A stretch of DNA of 64,000 bases from Candidatus Blautia intestinigallinarum (GTDB taxonomy: Bacteria > Bacillota > Clostridia > Lachnospirales > Lachnospiraceae), in the NCBI GenBank assembly GCA_019112635.1, contig DXIX01000012.1, forward strand, positions 62,001 to 126,000, written 5' to 3'. Below are positions 1-9,248 of this stretch, in pieces. The notes under the pieces were generated by a model, which was given only the letters and a program-made list of their open reading frames with translations, was not told the origin of the DNA and did not search any database. The position numbers and the translations under genes were made by a program. The stretch's first letter is position 1. Each line of letters begins with the position of its first letter.

Positions 1-1015
1 TGATCAGGCCACAGCCTGGAAAAGTGAATACCCATGTGAGCATCATGTCTTTTACAATATTAAAATTGATGGCGGACAGACGCTTCACCGCACCCACACC
101 CATGATAGCACTGGTCTTCGTGTGGGTGGTGGATACGGGGATTCCAAAAACGCTGGAGTAGAGCAGACACAGAGCACCGGCCAGGTCGGCTGAAAATCCC
201 TGATATTTTTCAAGTTTTACCATATCCATGCCGACAGACTTGATGATTTTTTCTCCTCCCACGCTGGTGCCGGATCCCATCACAAAACTGCAGAGCAGCA
301 TCAGCCAGATGGGAATCACCATTCCGGTCACATTATTCTGGCCGTTGGAAAAAGCTATGGCCAGAAAGAGCACACCGATAAATTTCTGTCCGTCCTGGGC
401 GCCGTGCATGAAGCTCATGGCAGCAGCTCCAAAGATCTGAGCGTTTTTGAAAAAGAAATTTGTCTTTCTCCGGTCCATTCCCTGACAGATCAGGGTGATA
501 ATTTTACACACGGCCCATCCGGTGAGAAAACCGAGAATCAGGCTCAGTACAAGTCCATAGAGTACTTTCACCCACTCGTCCATATTTACGCCGTCGATTC
601 CGCCTTGGATTGCGATGGCGGATCCGGTGAGACCTGCGATCAGACTGTGGCTCTCACTGGTGGGAATTCCAAAAACGGATGCGGTTACGCTGTAGATGAC
701 AATGGAAAACAGTGCCGCGCACAGGGCGATCAGTGCGCTTCGGGTATCTGTTCCGAAGTCTACCATATTACTGATGGTGGAGGCTACGGAACTGTTAATC
801 TGTGTCATAATGAAGACACCCAGAAAGTTAAAGACTGCGCTCATCCAGATGGCTTTTTTAACGCCCAGACATCTGGTGGAGACACAGGTGGCAATTGCAT
901 TCGGAGCATCGGTCCATCCATTGACAAAGATGACTCCCAGAGTCAGTAGAATAGTGACGAACAATGCCGGATTAGAGAGCAATTGCTGCCAGAAATAGGA
1001 AAATGAGATTTCCAT
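1..1015 (-). CDS. PiT-family inorganic phosphate transporter (3' end cut by window edge)
   Basis: Reading the minus strand from the ATG at 1015 gives a frame with no stop that runs off the left edge, about 338 residues, close to the usual full length of short PiT permeases. The protein starts MEISFSYFWQQLLSN and carries the PiT signature GWTDAPNAIATCV near residue 33, and the second-half counterpart FGIPVSTTHTKTSAIMGVG close to the edge; these are the two inverted repeats of the family. It is a polytopic membrane protein expected to import phosphate with a cation. AAGGAGA sits just upstream of the ATG. The gene follows ktrA by 17 bp, so it is probably the last gene of a ktrB-ktrA-pit transcript. 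Confidence 0.9.
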   Translation of the reverse strand, partial: MEISFSYFWQQLLSNPALFVTILLTLGVIFVNGWTDAPNAIATCVSTRCLGVKKAIWMSAVFNFLGVFIMTQINSSVASTISNMVDFGTDTRSALIALCAALFSIVIYSVTASVFGIPTSESHSLIAGLTGSAIAIQGGIDGVNMDEWVKVLYGLVLSLILGFLTGWAVCKIITLICQGMDRRKTNFFFKNAQIFGAAAMSFMHGAQDGQKFIGVLFLAIAFSNGQNNVTGMVIPIWLMLLCSFVMGSGTSVGGEKIIKSVGMDMVKLEKYQGFSADLAGALCLLYSSVFGIPVSTTHTKTSAIMGVGAVKRLSAINFNIVKDMMLTWVFTFPGCGLI

Positions 1016-1032
1016 AAATTTTCTCCTTCAGT

Positions 1033-1731
1033 TTATAAATTTTGTTCAAAGCGATCAATGTTGTTGATCTTTCCGATGACAACGATCACATCCCCTTCGC
1101 TGAAGCGGTACTGGGGAGATACCTCGATATTTGTGTGGCCGTTGCTCTCGATGGCGATGATATTCAGGTTATATTTGGGACGGATCTGCAGTTCTTCAAT
1201 GCTGGCGTTCACACAGCGGTCTGTCACTTTGATCTGACGGATTTCGATACTGTTGTCCAGGGAGACGTAATCCAGGAAGTTTCTGGATACCAGACGTTTC
1301 CCAAGACGCAGCGCCATATCCCTTTCCGGATATACCACATCCGCGCCCAGCTTCTTCAATACGGCTCCGTGTTCCAGACTGATTGCTTTTGAGATGACTT
1401 TTGGGACACCAAGTTCTACGACACGCATGGTGGTCAGGATGCTGGCATCAATTTTTTCGCCGATACAGACCACTACCACATCGCAGTTCTGGATGCCGGT
1501 CTCAGTCAGTGTCTCTGTTGTCAGATCGTCACAGATAAAAGCATACTCTGTGTACTGACGAGCTTCTTTTACTTTATTCTCATGACTGTCAATGACAATC
1601 ACTTCTTTTCCGGCTTCTGCCAGTGTCATGGCCAAAGCGCTGCCAAAACGTCCAAGTCCGATGATTCCGAAGGAAGTAGCTTCCTTGGGAGCAGTATTTT
1701 TTTCTTTGCGATTAATTCCAAATGAATACAT
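1033..1731 (-). CDS. ktrA: KtrA/TrkA-type potassium uptake regulatory subunit (RCK protein)
   Basis: 232 residues. Residues 20-35 hold a Rossmann nucleotide-binding loop (GIIGLGRFGSAL, G-x-G-x-x-G) followed by an acidic strand end (VIVID), the RCK_N domain; the last ~80 residues fit RCK_C. Proteins of this family form a cytoplasmic ring that gates the KtrB channel in response to ATP/ADP, and RCK_C domains of Firmicutes KtrA commonly bind c-di-AMP; a c-di-AMP synthase gene lies near 58.2 kb. It is 24 bp downstream of the channel gene in the same direction, so co-transcription is likely. Length matches single-RCK KtrA rather than the two-RCK TrkA of Proteobacteria. Confidence 0.9.
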   Translation of the reverse strand: MYSFGINRKEKNTAPKEATSFGIIGLGRFGSALAMTLAEAGKEVIVIDSHENKVKEARQYTEYAFICDDLTTETLTETGIQNCDVVVVCIGEKIDASILTTMRVVELGVPKVISKAISLEHGAVLKKLGADVVYPERDMALRLGKRLVSRNFLDYVSLDNSIEIRQIKVTDRCVNASIEELQIRPKYNLNIIAIESNGHTNIEVSPQYRFSEGDVIVVIGKINNIDRFEQNL

Positions 1732-1755
1732 ATGAGTTCCTTTCTGGTTCTGTAA

Positions 1756-3054
1756 TTAACCAATTGAGATTGATTCCTGTGAATAACGGATGTTTGGTTC
1801 CGGATGATCGATCCACATAGACAGCAGAGTAAAAGCACCCAGCCGTCCGATAAACATGATGACAATAATCACCAGCTTGCCTGCGACACTCAGTGTGGGA
1901 GTGATTCCTGTGGAAAGTCCTACTGTGCCGAAAGCCGAGACAACTTCAAACATGAGCTGTATGAAAGTACAGTCAGGCTCCAGTACGCACATCAGAAAAG
2001 TTCCGATGCAGACCACTGCGAGAGAAAGCATCATGATCATATATGACTTTGCGATGTTTTCCTTTGCGATACTGCGGTGAAAAGCACCGGCAGGTTTCTT
2101 GGAAAACATACTTTTGGCGGACTGGAACAAGACGAAGAAGGTACTGGTCTTGATACCGCCTCCGGTGGATCCCGGGGATGCTCCGATGAACATCAGGATG
2201 CAGAGGACGAACAAACCTGCGTTTGTGAAATCTCCGATGGCGTAGGTGGAAAAACCTGCGGTTCTGGCAGATACACTGTGGAAAAAGGCACCCAGCCAGG
2301 AAATCGGTTCAGTGGCTTTCAGCAAAATAGTTCCCACTGCGATCAGCACAAGTGTGGTGACGATCACAATCTTTGAGTGGAAGGTCAGCTTCCGGAACCG
2401 GCGGTGCTTTCCGATATCCAGAATTACCAGAAAACCGAGACCTCCAAAGATAATCAGACCACAGGTGGTCAGATTCAGCAGGACATTCTGCTGATAGGGA
2501 ATTAAATTCTGCAGTCCTCCGAGGATATCGAAACCAGAGTTGTTGAATGCGGCGATGGAATGGAAGACACTGATTCCAAGGGCGTGCAAAGGTGAGTAAT
2601 CCTGGCTGAATACCAGAAAACTTAAAATAGCACCTGCGGTTTCGAACAGTAAAGTCATGGTGAGGATGGCTTTGACCAGTTTCACCATTCCTTGCGTACT
2701 GTCCACGTTCAAAGCTTCTCTCACCAGGATACGGCTCTTGATGCTGACTTTTTTGCCGGCGGCAATAATCAGGCCGACGCCGACGGAGGTCACTCCCAGA
2801 CCGCCAATTTGTATCAGAAGCGCAACCATAGCCTGACCAAAAACAGTGAAATGGTCCGCCGTGTCAATGGCGATCAGACCTGTTACACAGACTGCGCTTG
2901 TGGAAGTGAAAAGGGCGTCAATAAAGGTAACATCTGCCTGTGGTTTCACAGAGACCGGCAGGAGAAGCAATAAAGTTCCAATTAAGATAACCGCCAAAAA
3001 TCCCAGCGTAATCAAACGTCCAGGCGGTTGACTTTTTAACTTCTTGATAATCAT
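1756..3054 (-). CDS. ktrB: KtrB/TrkH-family potassium channel subunit
   Basis: The frame is open further upstream, but the ATG at 3054 has AGGAG at a good distance and gives the expected start MIIKKLKSQPPGR, for 432 residues. The protein is highly hydrophobic with the pore-loop pattern of the SKT family: filter-like TSTSAVCVTGL near residue 50, later SARTAGF and GASPGSTGGGIKT, and SAFGTVGLSTGITP near the C-terminus. It should form the membrane K+ (Na+-coupled) pathway gated by the adjacent ktrA product. It heads the minus-strand group ktrB-ktrA-pit. I found no convincing c-di-AMP (ydaO) riboswitch in the short upstream gap. Confidence 0.92.
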   Translation of the reverse strand: MIIKKLKSQPPGRLITLGFLAVILIGTLLLLLPVSVKPQADVTFIDALFTSTSAVCVTGLIAIDTADHFTVFGQAMVALLIQIGGLGVTSVGVGLIIAAGKKVSIKSRILVREALNVDSTQGMVKLVKAILTMTLLFETAGAILSFLVFSQDYSPLHALGISVFHSIAAFNNSGFDILGGLQNLIPYQQNVLLNLTTCGLIIFGGLGFLVILDIGKHRRFRKLTFHSKIVIVTTLVLIAVGTILLKATEPISWLGAFFHSVSARTAGFSTYAIGDFTNAGLFVLCILMFIGASPGSTGGGIKTSTFFVLFQSAKSMFSKKPAGAFHRSIAKENIAKSYMIMMLSLAVVCIGTFLMCVLEPDCTFIQLMFEVVSAFGTVGLSTGITPTLSVAGKLVIIVIMFIGRLGAFTLLSMWIDHPEPNIRYSQESISIG

Positions 3055-3125
3055 TTTCTTGATACTCCTAGCACAAAATAATAATTCTATTTTATCCAAT
3101 TCACAGGGATATGTATCCAAGGATA

Positions 3126-3560
3126 TCAGACAGCGCAAAGGCGTTGTTTTCCGTCTTTTTTATGTCTGACAGACAAGTCGCACAGAAAACGTGCGGGATA
3201 GAAAAGAGAGACCTGAAGGCACGCAAAATAGCGCTCTTTCTCAGGTAGAAAAAGAACTGCTCTGAATAAAAAACCTGTGGCAAATGTGCACATGACAAAA
3301 AGCCGGAAGGAGATAGGCCGATACCGCAACTCTAAAGTCAGATTTCCCGTAACAGGAGCATAAGCCTGGGCCAGTAAGGTATCATCCGGGTTCTCGGTGA
3401 TATACTGTGAGGGCTGCCCGGCCTCTTCTGTGTCAGAGACGGTAAAATTCTGGCTAACTGCTTCTTCCAGAGATGTCCAGTCATTCAGAGGCAGACTGAT
3501 CAGAAGAAAAAGACATAAAATGAACCCTTGAATCAAGGATTTGATTGTTCTGCGATTCAT
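3126..3560 (-). CDS. Unknown small membrane protein
   Basis: 144 residues from the ATG at 3560, preceded by AGAAGGAGG; the frame is open further upstream but that start fits best. I do not recognise a family. A hydrophobic segment near residues 8-26 (IKSLIQGFILCLFLLIS) is followed by about 60 mostly polar, acidic residues, then a second hydrophobic stretch (FRLFVMCTFATGFLFRAVLFL) and a basic tail. This suggests a two-pass protein with an outward loop. It is monocistronic, with its own promoter, divergent from nadA and ending 71 bp before ktrB. The 3' half is rich in aromatic and Arg residues. Function unassigned. Confidence 0.6.
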   Translation of the reverse strand: MNRRTIKSLIQGFILCLFLLISLPLNDWTSLEEAVSQNFTVSDTEEAGQPSQYITENPDDTLLAQAYAPVTGNLTLELRYRPISFRLFVMCTFATGFLFRAVLFLPEKERYFACLQVSLFYPARFLCDLSVRHKKDGKQRLCAV

Positions 3561-3593
3561 TTTTGATTTTGCCTCCTTCTGATAATTTCCTTT

Positions 3594-3622
3594 AAAATAA
3601 CACCGTCTTTTCGTTTTGTCAA
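3594..3622 (-). promoter_or_regulatory. Sigma-A type promoter of the small membrane protein gene
   Basis: On the minus strand TTGACA (3622-3617), a 17-bp spacer and TATTTT (3599-3594) lie about 35 bp before the start codon. This is a near-consensus housekeeping promoter. Confidence 0.7.
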
Positions 3623-3688
3623 TATACATTCCCCTCGACATAAGATTGTGTTTTTGTTGTTTTTCTCGTACAAATTTCAGTAACTGAC

Positions 3689-3717
3689 TTGTCATATGTA
3701 AAGTATAGATGTATAAT
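3689..3717 (+). promoter_or_regulatory. Sigma-A type promoter of nadABC
   Basis: TTGTCA (3689-3694), a 17-bp spacer and a perfect TATAAT (3712-3717) lie just upstream of nadA. Transcription would start near 3724, about 25 nt before the chosen start codon. No obvious NiaR palindrome was recognised around it. Confidence 0.8.
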
Positions 3718-3748
3718 TCGGAAGAAATAACCTATGGGGGAAAATAAG

Positions 3749-4657
3749 ATGAGTACAGTGAGAGAAGAAATACAGACATTAAAAAAAGAAAAGAACGCAG
3801 TGATTCTGGCCCATTATTATGTGCCGGATGAAGTTCAGGAATGTGCGGATTATATAGGAGATTCTTTTTATCTGAGCAAGAAAGCAAAAGAGACAGACGC
3901 GGATATCATCGTGTTTGCCGGAGTTGCTTTTATGGGAGAAAGTGCGAAGATTCTCAACCCGGACAAGAAGGTGCTGCTGCCGGATCCGACCGCCGACTGC
4001 GCGATGGCACACATGGCAGATGTGGAAACTGTTCACAGGATGCGTAAGGCTTACGAGGATCTCGCGGTAGTCTGTTATATTAATTCCACAGCCGAGCTGA
4101 AGACTTGTTCGGATGTGTGCGTGACTTCGGCGAATGCGGTGAAAGTGGTCAAAGCACTGCCGAACAAGAGAATTTTCTTCATTCCGGACCGTCATCTGGG
4201 AAGTTATGTGGCAGATCAGGTGCCGGAGAAGGAAGTGATTCTCAATGATGGTTATTGTCCGGTGCACCATCTGATTACAGTGGATCAGGTGAAGAAAGCC
4301 AAGGAAGCACATCCGCAGGCAGAATTTTATGTACATCCGGAATGTTCCAGAGAAGTGGTGGAGCTGGCAGACTATGTGGGAAGTACTTCCGGGATTATTG
4401 CCCGGGTAAAAGATTCAAACGCCCGGGAATTTCTGATCGGCACAGAGATGGGAGTCACTTATGAACTGAGAAAACAAAATCCGGATAAGTGCTTCTATCC
4501 GGTACAGGATTGCCAGTGCTGTGCAGACATGAAAAAAGTGACGTTGGAAAAAGTTTTGGACTGTCTGAAAAATGAGAGTAACGAGGTTCTGATTTCTGAT
4601 GAAATCCGAAAGAAGGCAGATAAAGCTCTTGAGAAAATGTTGGAGCTGGCAAAATGA
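3749..4657 (+). CDS. nadA: Quinolinate synthase A
   Basis: Condenses iminoaspartate with dihydroxyacetone phosphate to quinolinate, using a 4Fe-4S cluster. I prefer the ATG at 3749 (GGGGGA at a good distance) over the in-frame ATG five codons upstream; the result is 302 residues, normal for the short Firmicutes form. Family motifs are present: VILAHYYVPDEVQE, GDSFYLSKKA, the Cys-bearing VCYINSTAELKTCSDVCVTS, HPECSREV and the C-terminal CQCCADMKKVTLEKVLDCL, which supply the three cluster cysteines. First gene of nadABC; 16 bp separate it from nadB. Confidence in the function is very high. Confidence 0.96.
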   Translation: MSTVREEIQTLKKEKNAVILAHYYVPDEVQECADYIGDSFYLSKKAKETDADIIVFAGVAFMGESAKILNPDKKVLLPDPTADCAMAHMADVETVHRMRKAYEDLAVVCYINSTAELKTCSDVCVTSANAVKVVKALPNKRIFFIPDRHLGSYVADQVPEKEVILNDGYCPVHHLITVDQVKKAKEAHPQAEFYVHPECSREVVELADYVGSTSGIIARVKDSNAREFLIGTEMGVTYELRKQNPDKCFYPVQDCQCCADMKKVTLEKVLDCLKNESNEVLISDEIRKKADKALEKMLELAK

Positions 4658-4673
4658 GGGGAAGTGTTGTAAA

Positions 4674-5981
4674 ATGAAAGAAATAAAGACAGATGTTTTG
4701 ATTGTAGGGACCGGAGCCAGCGGACTGTTCGCGGCACTGCACCTTCCAAGGGACAAACAGGTTCTGATGATTACCAAGGATGAGGTCCGTCATAGCGATT
4801 CTTTCCTGGCGCAGGGAGGAATCTGTGTACAGAGAGATGAAAATGATTTTGACAGTTTCATGGAAGATACGCTGAAGGCGGGACATTATGAGAACCGCAG
4901 AGAGTCTGTGGAGATTATGATCCGCTCATCCCGGGAAGTGATCAATGAGTTGATCAGCTATGGCGTGGAATTTGCCAGAAAAGACGGAGAACTGGATTAC
5001 ACAAGGGAAGGATGCCATTCAAAACCAAGGATTCTGTTTCATGAAGATATCACAGGAGAAGAGATTACCAGCAAACTTCTGGCTGCGGTGGAGAAGCTGC
5101 CCAATGTGACAATTCTGGATCACGTTACGATGCTGGATATTCTGGAGGAGAATAACCAGTGCTATGGTGTGGTAGCTGAACAAGGGAATGGAACACTTCT
5201 TAGTCTGGAGGCAGATTACACGATTTTGGCCAGCGGCGGAATCGGAGGACTGTACACAAATTCCACGAATTACCCGCACCTGACCGGAGATGCCCTTGCG
5301 ATTGCTCTGAGACATCACATTCAGCTGGAACATATTGATTATATTCAGATTCATCCCACAACGCTGTATTCCAAAAAGCCGGGAAGGCGTTTTCTCATCT
5401 CGGAATCTGTCAGAGGAGAAGGAGCGAAGCTCTACGGGGCAGATGGAAAGCGCTTTGCGAACGAGGTGCTTCCCAGAGATCTTCTCACCCAGGAGATTCA
5501 CAAGCAAATGGAGAAAGATGGTAAGCCGTATGTGTGGCTGGATATGACAGTACTTGGAAAAGATGTCATTCTGCGGCATTTTCCCCATATCTATGAGAGA
5601 TGTCTTCAGGAAGGGTATGATGTGACAAAAGAATGGATTCCGGTGGTACCCGCTCAGCATTATTTCATGGGAGGAATTCATGTGGACCGGTACAGCAAGA
5701 CTACAATGGAACATCTCTATGCAGCGGGAGAGACCAGCTGCAATGGAGTACACGGGGCGAACCGTCTGGCCAGCAATTCTCTGCTGGAGAGTCTGGTCTT
5801 TGCAAAACGCGCGGCTTTGGATCTGACCGGGAAGTGGGAGGATGCCCGGATTTCCCGGGAAGAGATCAGAAGCCTGGCAGAGGAGACGGGGGCGAAGATT
5901 CAGGAACAGAAGGATAATCTGGCAGCGGTGTATCGTCACGAAGTGCTTGAAGAAATAGAAAGGGTGAAAAAAGCGCAATGA
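4674..5981 (+). CDS. nadB: L-aspartate oxidase
   Basis: FAD enzyme that oxidises L-aspartate to iminoaspartate, the substrate of NadA. The N-terminus shows the dinucleotide-binding motif VLIVGTGASGLFAAL, then FLAQGGICV; the succinate-dehydrogenase-like body follows (ILASGGIGGLYTNSTN, HPTTLY, SESVRGEGA, HYFMGGI), and the FAD-contacting HGANRLASNSLLESLVF lies near residue 360. The chosen ATG gives 435 residues, roughly 100 fewer than the E. coli enzyme; the shortening is in the helical C-terminal domain and is common in Clostridia. The stop overlaps the nadC start by 4 bp (ATGA), so the two are translationally coupled. Confidence 0.95.
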   Translation: MKEIKTDVLIVGTGASGLFAALHLPRDKQVLMITKDEVRHSDSFLAQGGICVQRDENDFDSFMEDTLKAGHYENRRESVEIMIRSSREVINELISYGVEFARKDGELDYTREGCHSKPRILFHEDITGEEITSKLLAAVEKLPNVTILDHVTMLDILEENNQCYGVVAEQGNGTLLSLEADYTILASGGIGGLYTNSTNYPHLTGDALAIALRHHIQLEHIDYIQIHPTTLYSKKPGRRFLISESVRGEGAKLYGADGKRFANEVLPRDLLTQEIHKQMEKDGKPYVWLDMTVLGKDVILRHFPHIYERCLQEGYDVTKEWIPVVPAQHYFMGGIHVDRYSKTTMEHLYAAGETSCNGVHGANRLASNSLLESLVFAKRAALDLTGKWEDARISREEIRSLAEETGAKIQEQKDNLAAVYRHEVLEEIERVKKAQ

Positions 5982-6832
5982 ATGAGATTACCATGAAAGT
6001 AAAGGCGGATAAATTGATTATGCAGGCATTGGAGGAAGACATTACCAGCGAGGATATCACTACCAATGCGGTGATGCGTGAGAGAAAAGCGGGAGAGGTG
6101 GCCCTCATGTGCAAACAGGATGGCGTGATTGCCGGACTGAAAGTGTTTGAGAGAGTCTTTACCCTTCTGGATCCTCATACAATAGCGGAATTTTATGTGG
6201 AGGATGGAGAATTTGTCTCAAGGAGCCAGATTCTGGGAATAGTAAAAGGGGATATCCGTGTTCTCCTCTCCGGTGAGAGGACTGCTCTGAATTATTTACA
6301 GAGAATGAGTGGAATTGCCACTTATACCAGAAAGATGGCAGATCTTCTGAAAGGAACGAAGACGAAGCTTCTGGATACCCGTAAGACGACACCGAATATG
6401 AGAATTTTTGAAAAATATGCAGTGAGAGTGGGCGGCGGCTATAATCATCGCTACAATCTTTCAGACGGAATTTTACTGAAAGATAATCATATCGGAGCAG
6501 CAGGCAGTGTGAAAAAAGCAGTGGAGATGGCCAGAGAGTATGCTCCTTTTGTCCGCAAAATCGAGGTGGAGACCGAGAATATGGATATGGTGAAGGAAGC
6601 GGTGGAAGCAGGTGCTGACATCATTATGCTTGACAATATGACCATAGAGGAAATGAAAGAGGCAGTGCAGTACATTGACGGACGTGCCAAGACGGAGTGT
6701 TCCGGAAATGTGACACGGGAGAATGTAGAGCAGCTGGTAAATATCGGAGTGGACTATATATCCAGCGGTGCCTTGACTCACTCTGCTCCGATTCTGGATC
6801 TTTCGCTGAAAAATCTCCATGCGCTTGTATAA
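5978..6832 (+). CDS. nadC: Nicotinate-nucleotide pyrophosphorylase (carboxylating)
   Basis: Quinolinate phosphoribosyltransferase, the last step of de novo pyridine nucleotide synthesis, giving nicotinate mononucleotide. 284 residues, normal family length. Diagnostic motifs: EDITSEDITT at the start, SGERTALNYLQRMSGIAT, LDTRKTTPNMR, the substrate-binding RVGGGYNHRYNLSDGILLKDNH, VEVE-type EVETENMD, MLDNMT and the final ISSGALTHSAPILDLSL. The ATG overlaps the nadB stop. It closes the nadABC operon; only a weak 4-bp stem with a T-run follows the stop codon, so the operon terminator is not clear. Confidence 0.96.
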   Translation: MNEITMKVKADKLIMQALEEDITSEDITTNAVMRERKAGEVALMCKQDGVIAGLKVFERVFTLLDPHTIAEFYVEDGEFVSRSQILGIVKGDIRVLLSGERTALNYLQRMSGIATYTRKMADLLKGTKTKLLDTRKTTPNMRIFEKYAVRVGGGYNHRYNLSDGILLKDNHIGAAGSVKKAVEMAREYAPFVRKIEVETENMDMVKEAVEAGADIIMLDNMTIEEMKEAVQYIDGRAKTECSGNVTRENVEQLVNIGVDYISSGALTHSAPILDLSLKNLHALV

Positions 6833-6856
6833 CTTTTTCCAGAATAGTTTTTTGCC

Positions 6857-6885
6857 TTTACACGAAAATACAGCCGTTTTATAAT
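6857..6885 (+). promoter_or_regulatory. Promoter upstream of the GGDEF-EAL gene
   Basis: TTTACA (6857-6862), 17-bp spacer, TATAAT (6880-6885). It gives a transcript starting near 6892, about 26 nt before the TTG start at 6918. Confidence 0.7.
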
Positions 6886-6917
6886 TGAGCCATATTGTTG
6901 ACAGCAGGAAGATGTGA

Positions 6918-9227
6918 TTGGATTACGCAGATAAGAAGCAAAAGACAGGAAAGAGAGACTTTATGGACGAGAAAATGATGCAAAAACGTGTGAGGAGAAC
7001 GATTAGCCTCATAGTTGTAATCGGGTTTGTGCTTGTTGCGACGGTGGCAGGCCTGGTGTTCTATCTTCGTTCAACGCTGGACGTGGCGGTGAGAAGGCAG
7101 ATGAAATTTGAGGCTTTGGAGTATAAATTGCGTCTGGAAAAGCAGATGGCTTCGGATTTTCAGCTTCTTGATACGGTGGCGGCTCTGATTGAGGAAAATG
7201 GGACAACGGATCAGACAGAAGCTATTCAGATTCTGAGCAAGGCGAATCAGAGAAATGATTTCGTGACAATGGGATTTTTTCCAAAAAATAAGGCAGGGAC
7301 GGTTGCGGTTCTGGATCAGGAGACACACACGCAGGTGGAAGTGTCTTCTCTGGAAGAAGAAGTTCAAAGAGTCATCAACAAAGCCTGGGCAGGGGAAGCG
7401 TCCATGTCCAGGCTTTTTACTGGAAGCTATACCGGAGAAAAAGTTTTTGCCTATGGTATTCCCATTTACGGCAGTGACGGGCAAGTAGAGGGAGCCTTGC
7501 TGTCCAGTAATAAAATTAAAATTTTTACGGACATTCTCAATGATAACGGCGTGATGGGAGGCAATGGATATATTCATCTGCTGGGACAGGAAGGGGAGTT
7601 CTTGATCCGGTCTTCCCGTTCTGTGGTGAAGGAGAATTTGGCCACCATCTTTGATGGACCTTATCTATCCGGAGACGTGAGCGGCCAGGTGAAAAAATCG
7701 CTGGAAAACGGAGAGGAAGTTTTTGCTCATTTTCGCTATGAGGGAAAAAGGTATCAGTTTTTTCTGGAGCCCATTGGAATTAACGGATGGTATTTATTCT
7801 GTGTCAATACGCTGCAGACCAGTAATCAGGCAGCCTATCAGATTGTACGGACAATGGCAGCGGTCTGTCTGGGAGCAGTATTTTTGATTGTGTTTTTTAT
7901 GGTATATGGATATCGCCTGGTGCGCAAAAACAGTCAGGAATTGATGTATCAGGCATGTCATGATTCTCTCACAGGTGCATACAATCTCAGCTTTTTTGTG
8001 AGAGAACTGGAGGGTACTCTGAGAACCGGCAGAGGACTGTATGTGGCGGCTTTGAACATTCATCAGTTCAAATTTATCAACGAAATATTTGGAAGAAAGC
8101 AAGGGGATCTGCTCTTATGTGAGATCAGGCAGCTTTTGGATGAATGTTTAGACAGGGAGGAGTTCTTCTGCAGGAATACGGCGGATTTGTTTTATTTGTG
8201 TCTAAGAGGTCCGGACCGGGAGAGGATCCGTGACAGACTGTCTCAGATGATAGAGCAGATTTCAGCACTTTCCAAGAAACGACACAGTAATTACCAGGTT
8301 CGTCTGTACTGTGGAGTTGCGGCAGCAGATGGAGAGAATCTCACAGCTGATCAGATGATGACGAGGGTAATGTTTGCGCTGGATACTTCAAGGGAGAGAA
8401 TACAGAATCAAATCTGGTTCTACGACAAACAGCTTCACGAAAAAGAGATTATGCAAAATTATGTGGAGAGCCATATGGAACAGGCTCTTCTTGACGGGGA
8501 GTTTCGGCTCTATCTTCAGCCCAAAATGAATCTCAAGAGTGGAAAGATGGAGAGTGCGGAGGCTTTGGTGAGATGGATCACAGGAGAGGGAAAGATGATT
8601 TTTCCGGATCAGTTTATCCCTCTTTTTGAGGAGAATGGTTTTTGTATTCGCCTGGATATGTATATGATTGAATGCGCCTGCCGACAGATTCGGGAATGGA
8701 TGGACCAGGGATTATCGCCAGTTGGTATATCTGTGAATCAATCCAAGCTCTTATTCTATGAGGAAGATTATATTGAGAAATTGGAAGAACTGATTGCGAG
8801 ATATCGGATACCTGCGGAGAAGATTACACTGGAAATTCTGGAAGGGCTTGCCCTGGAGAATGTGGAAGAGCTCAACATCAGGCTTAGGAAGCTTCAGGAA
8901 AAGGGAATCCGGATTTCCATGGATGATTTCGGAAGCGGTTATTCGTCTCTGAATACACTGGCGGATCTGGAGATCGATGAACTGAAACTGGATCGGGGAT
9001 TTCTCATGAAAGTGGCACAGGAGGGAAATCTAAAAGTCAAATTGATTATGGAGCAGATCGTCCGCGTGACAAAGAGAATGGGAATTGACACAGTCGTGGA
9101 AGGAGTAGAGACTGAGGAGAATCATCGGTTCATCCAGGAGCTGGAGTGTGATTACGGCCAGGGATATTATTACAGCAAACCAGTCAGTGCGCAGGAATTT
9201 ACCGAGAAATTCTTGAAGAAAAAGTAA
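6918..9227 (+). CDS. Membrane c-di-GMP phosphodiesterase with degenerate GGDEF and intact EAL domain
   Basis: 769 residues from a TTG preceded by AGGAAG; an ATG at 6963 is an alternative start 15 codons on. Order: transmembrane segment (about residues 29-51), an extracytoplasmic Cache-like sensor, second transmembrane segment (about 310-332), a GGDEF fold (about 345-500) and an EAL domain (about 515-765). The GGDEF signature position reads NTADLF, so cyclase activity is not expected. The EAL domain keeps its key residues: EALVRW, VNQS, LEILEGL, DDFGSGYSSL, ELKLDRGF, EGVETEENH and QGYYYSKPV. It is therefore probably an active phosphodiesterase that lowers c-di-GMP in response to an external ligand. 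It stands alone between its own promoter and terminator. Confidence 0.9.
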   Translation: MDYADKKQKTGKRDFMDEKMMQKRVRRTISLIVVIGFVLVATVAGLVFYLRSTLDVAVRRQMKFEALEYKLRLEKQMASDFQLLDTVAALIEENGTTDQTEAIQILSKANQRNDFVTMGFFPKNKAGTVAVLDQETHTQVEVSSLEEEVQRVINKAWAGEASMSRLFTGSYTGEKVFAYGIPIYGSDGQVEGALLSSNKIKIFTDILNDNGVMGGNGYIHLLGQEGEFLIRSSRSVVKENLATIFDGPYLSGDVSGQVKKSLENGEEVFAHFRYEGKRYQFFLEPIGINGWYLFCVNTLQTSNQAAYQIVRTMAAVCLGAVFLIVFFMVYGYRLVRKNSQELMYQACHDSLTGAYNLSFFVRELEGTLRTGRGLYVAALNIHQFKFINEIFGRKQGDLLLCEIRQLLDECLDREEFFCRNTADLFYLCLRGPDRERIRDRLSQMIEQISALSKKRHSNYQVRLYCGVAAADGENLTADQMMTRVMFALDTSRERIQNQIWFYDKQLHEKEIMQNYVESHMEQALLDGEFRLYLQPKMNLKSGKMESAEALVRWITGEGKMIFPDQFIPLFEENGFCIRLDMYMIECACRQIREWMDQGLSPVGISVNQSKLLFYEEDYIEKLEELIARYRIPAEKITLEILEGLALENVEELNIRLRKLQEKGIRISMDDFGSGYSSLNTLADLEIDELKLDRGFLMKVAQEGNLKVKLIMEQIVRVTKRMGIDTVVEGVETEENHRFIQELECDYGQGYYYSKPVSAQEFTEKFLKKK

Positions 9228-9248
9228 GACATTGAGAAGAAAACATAC

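Noticed and set aside
404-949. Plus-strand open frame of 181 codons over the phosphate transporter
   Set aside because: It is antisense to a clear PiT gene read on the minus strand to the window edge; composition (Cys/Ser/Gly/Asp runs) is that of a shadow frame.
3055-3125. c-di-AMP (ydaO) riboswitch before ktrB
   Set aside because: The gap is only 71 bp, far shorter than the aptamer, and lacks its conserved blocks.
5019-5978. Long minus-strand frame (319 codons) opposite nadB
   Set aside because: Antisense shadow of nadB; no ribosome binding site and no family resemblance, while nadB has all its motifs.
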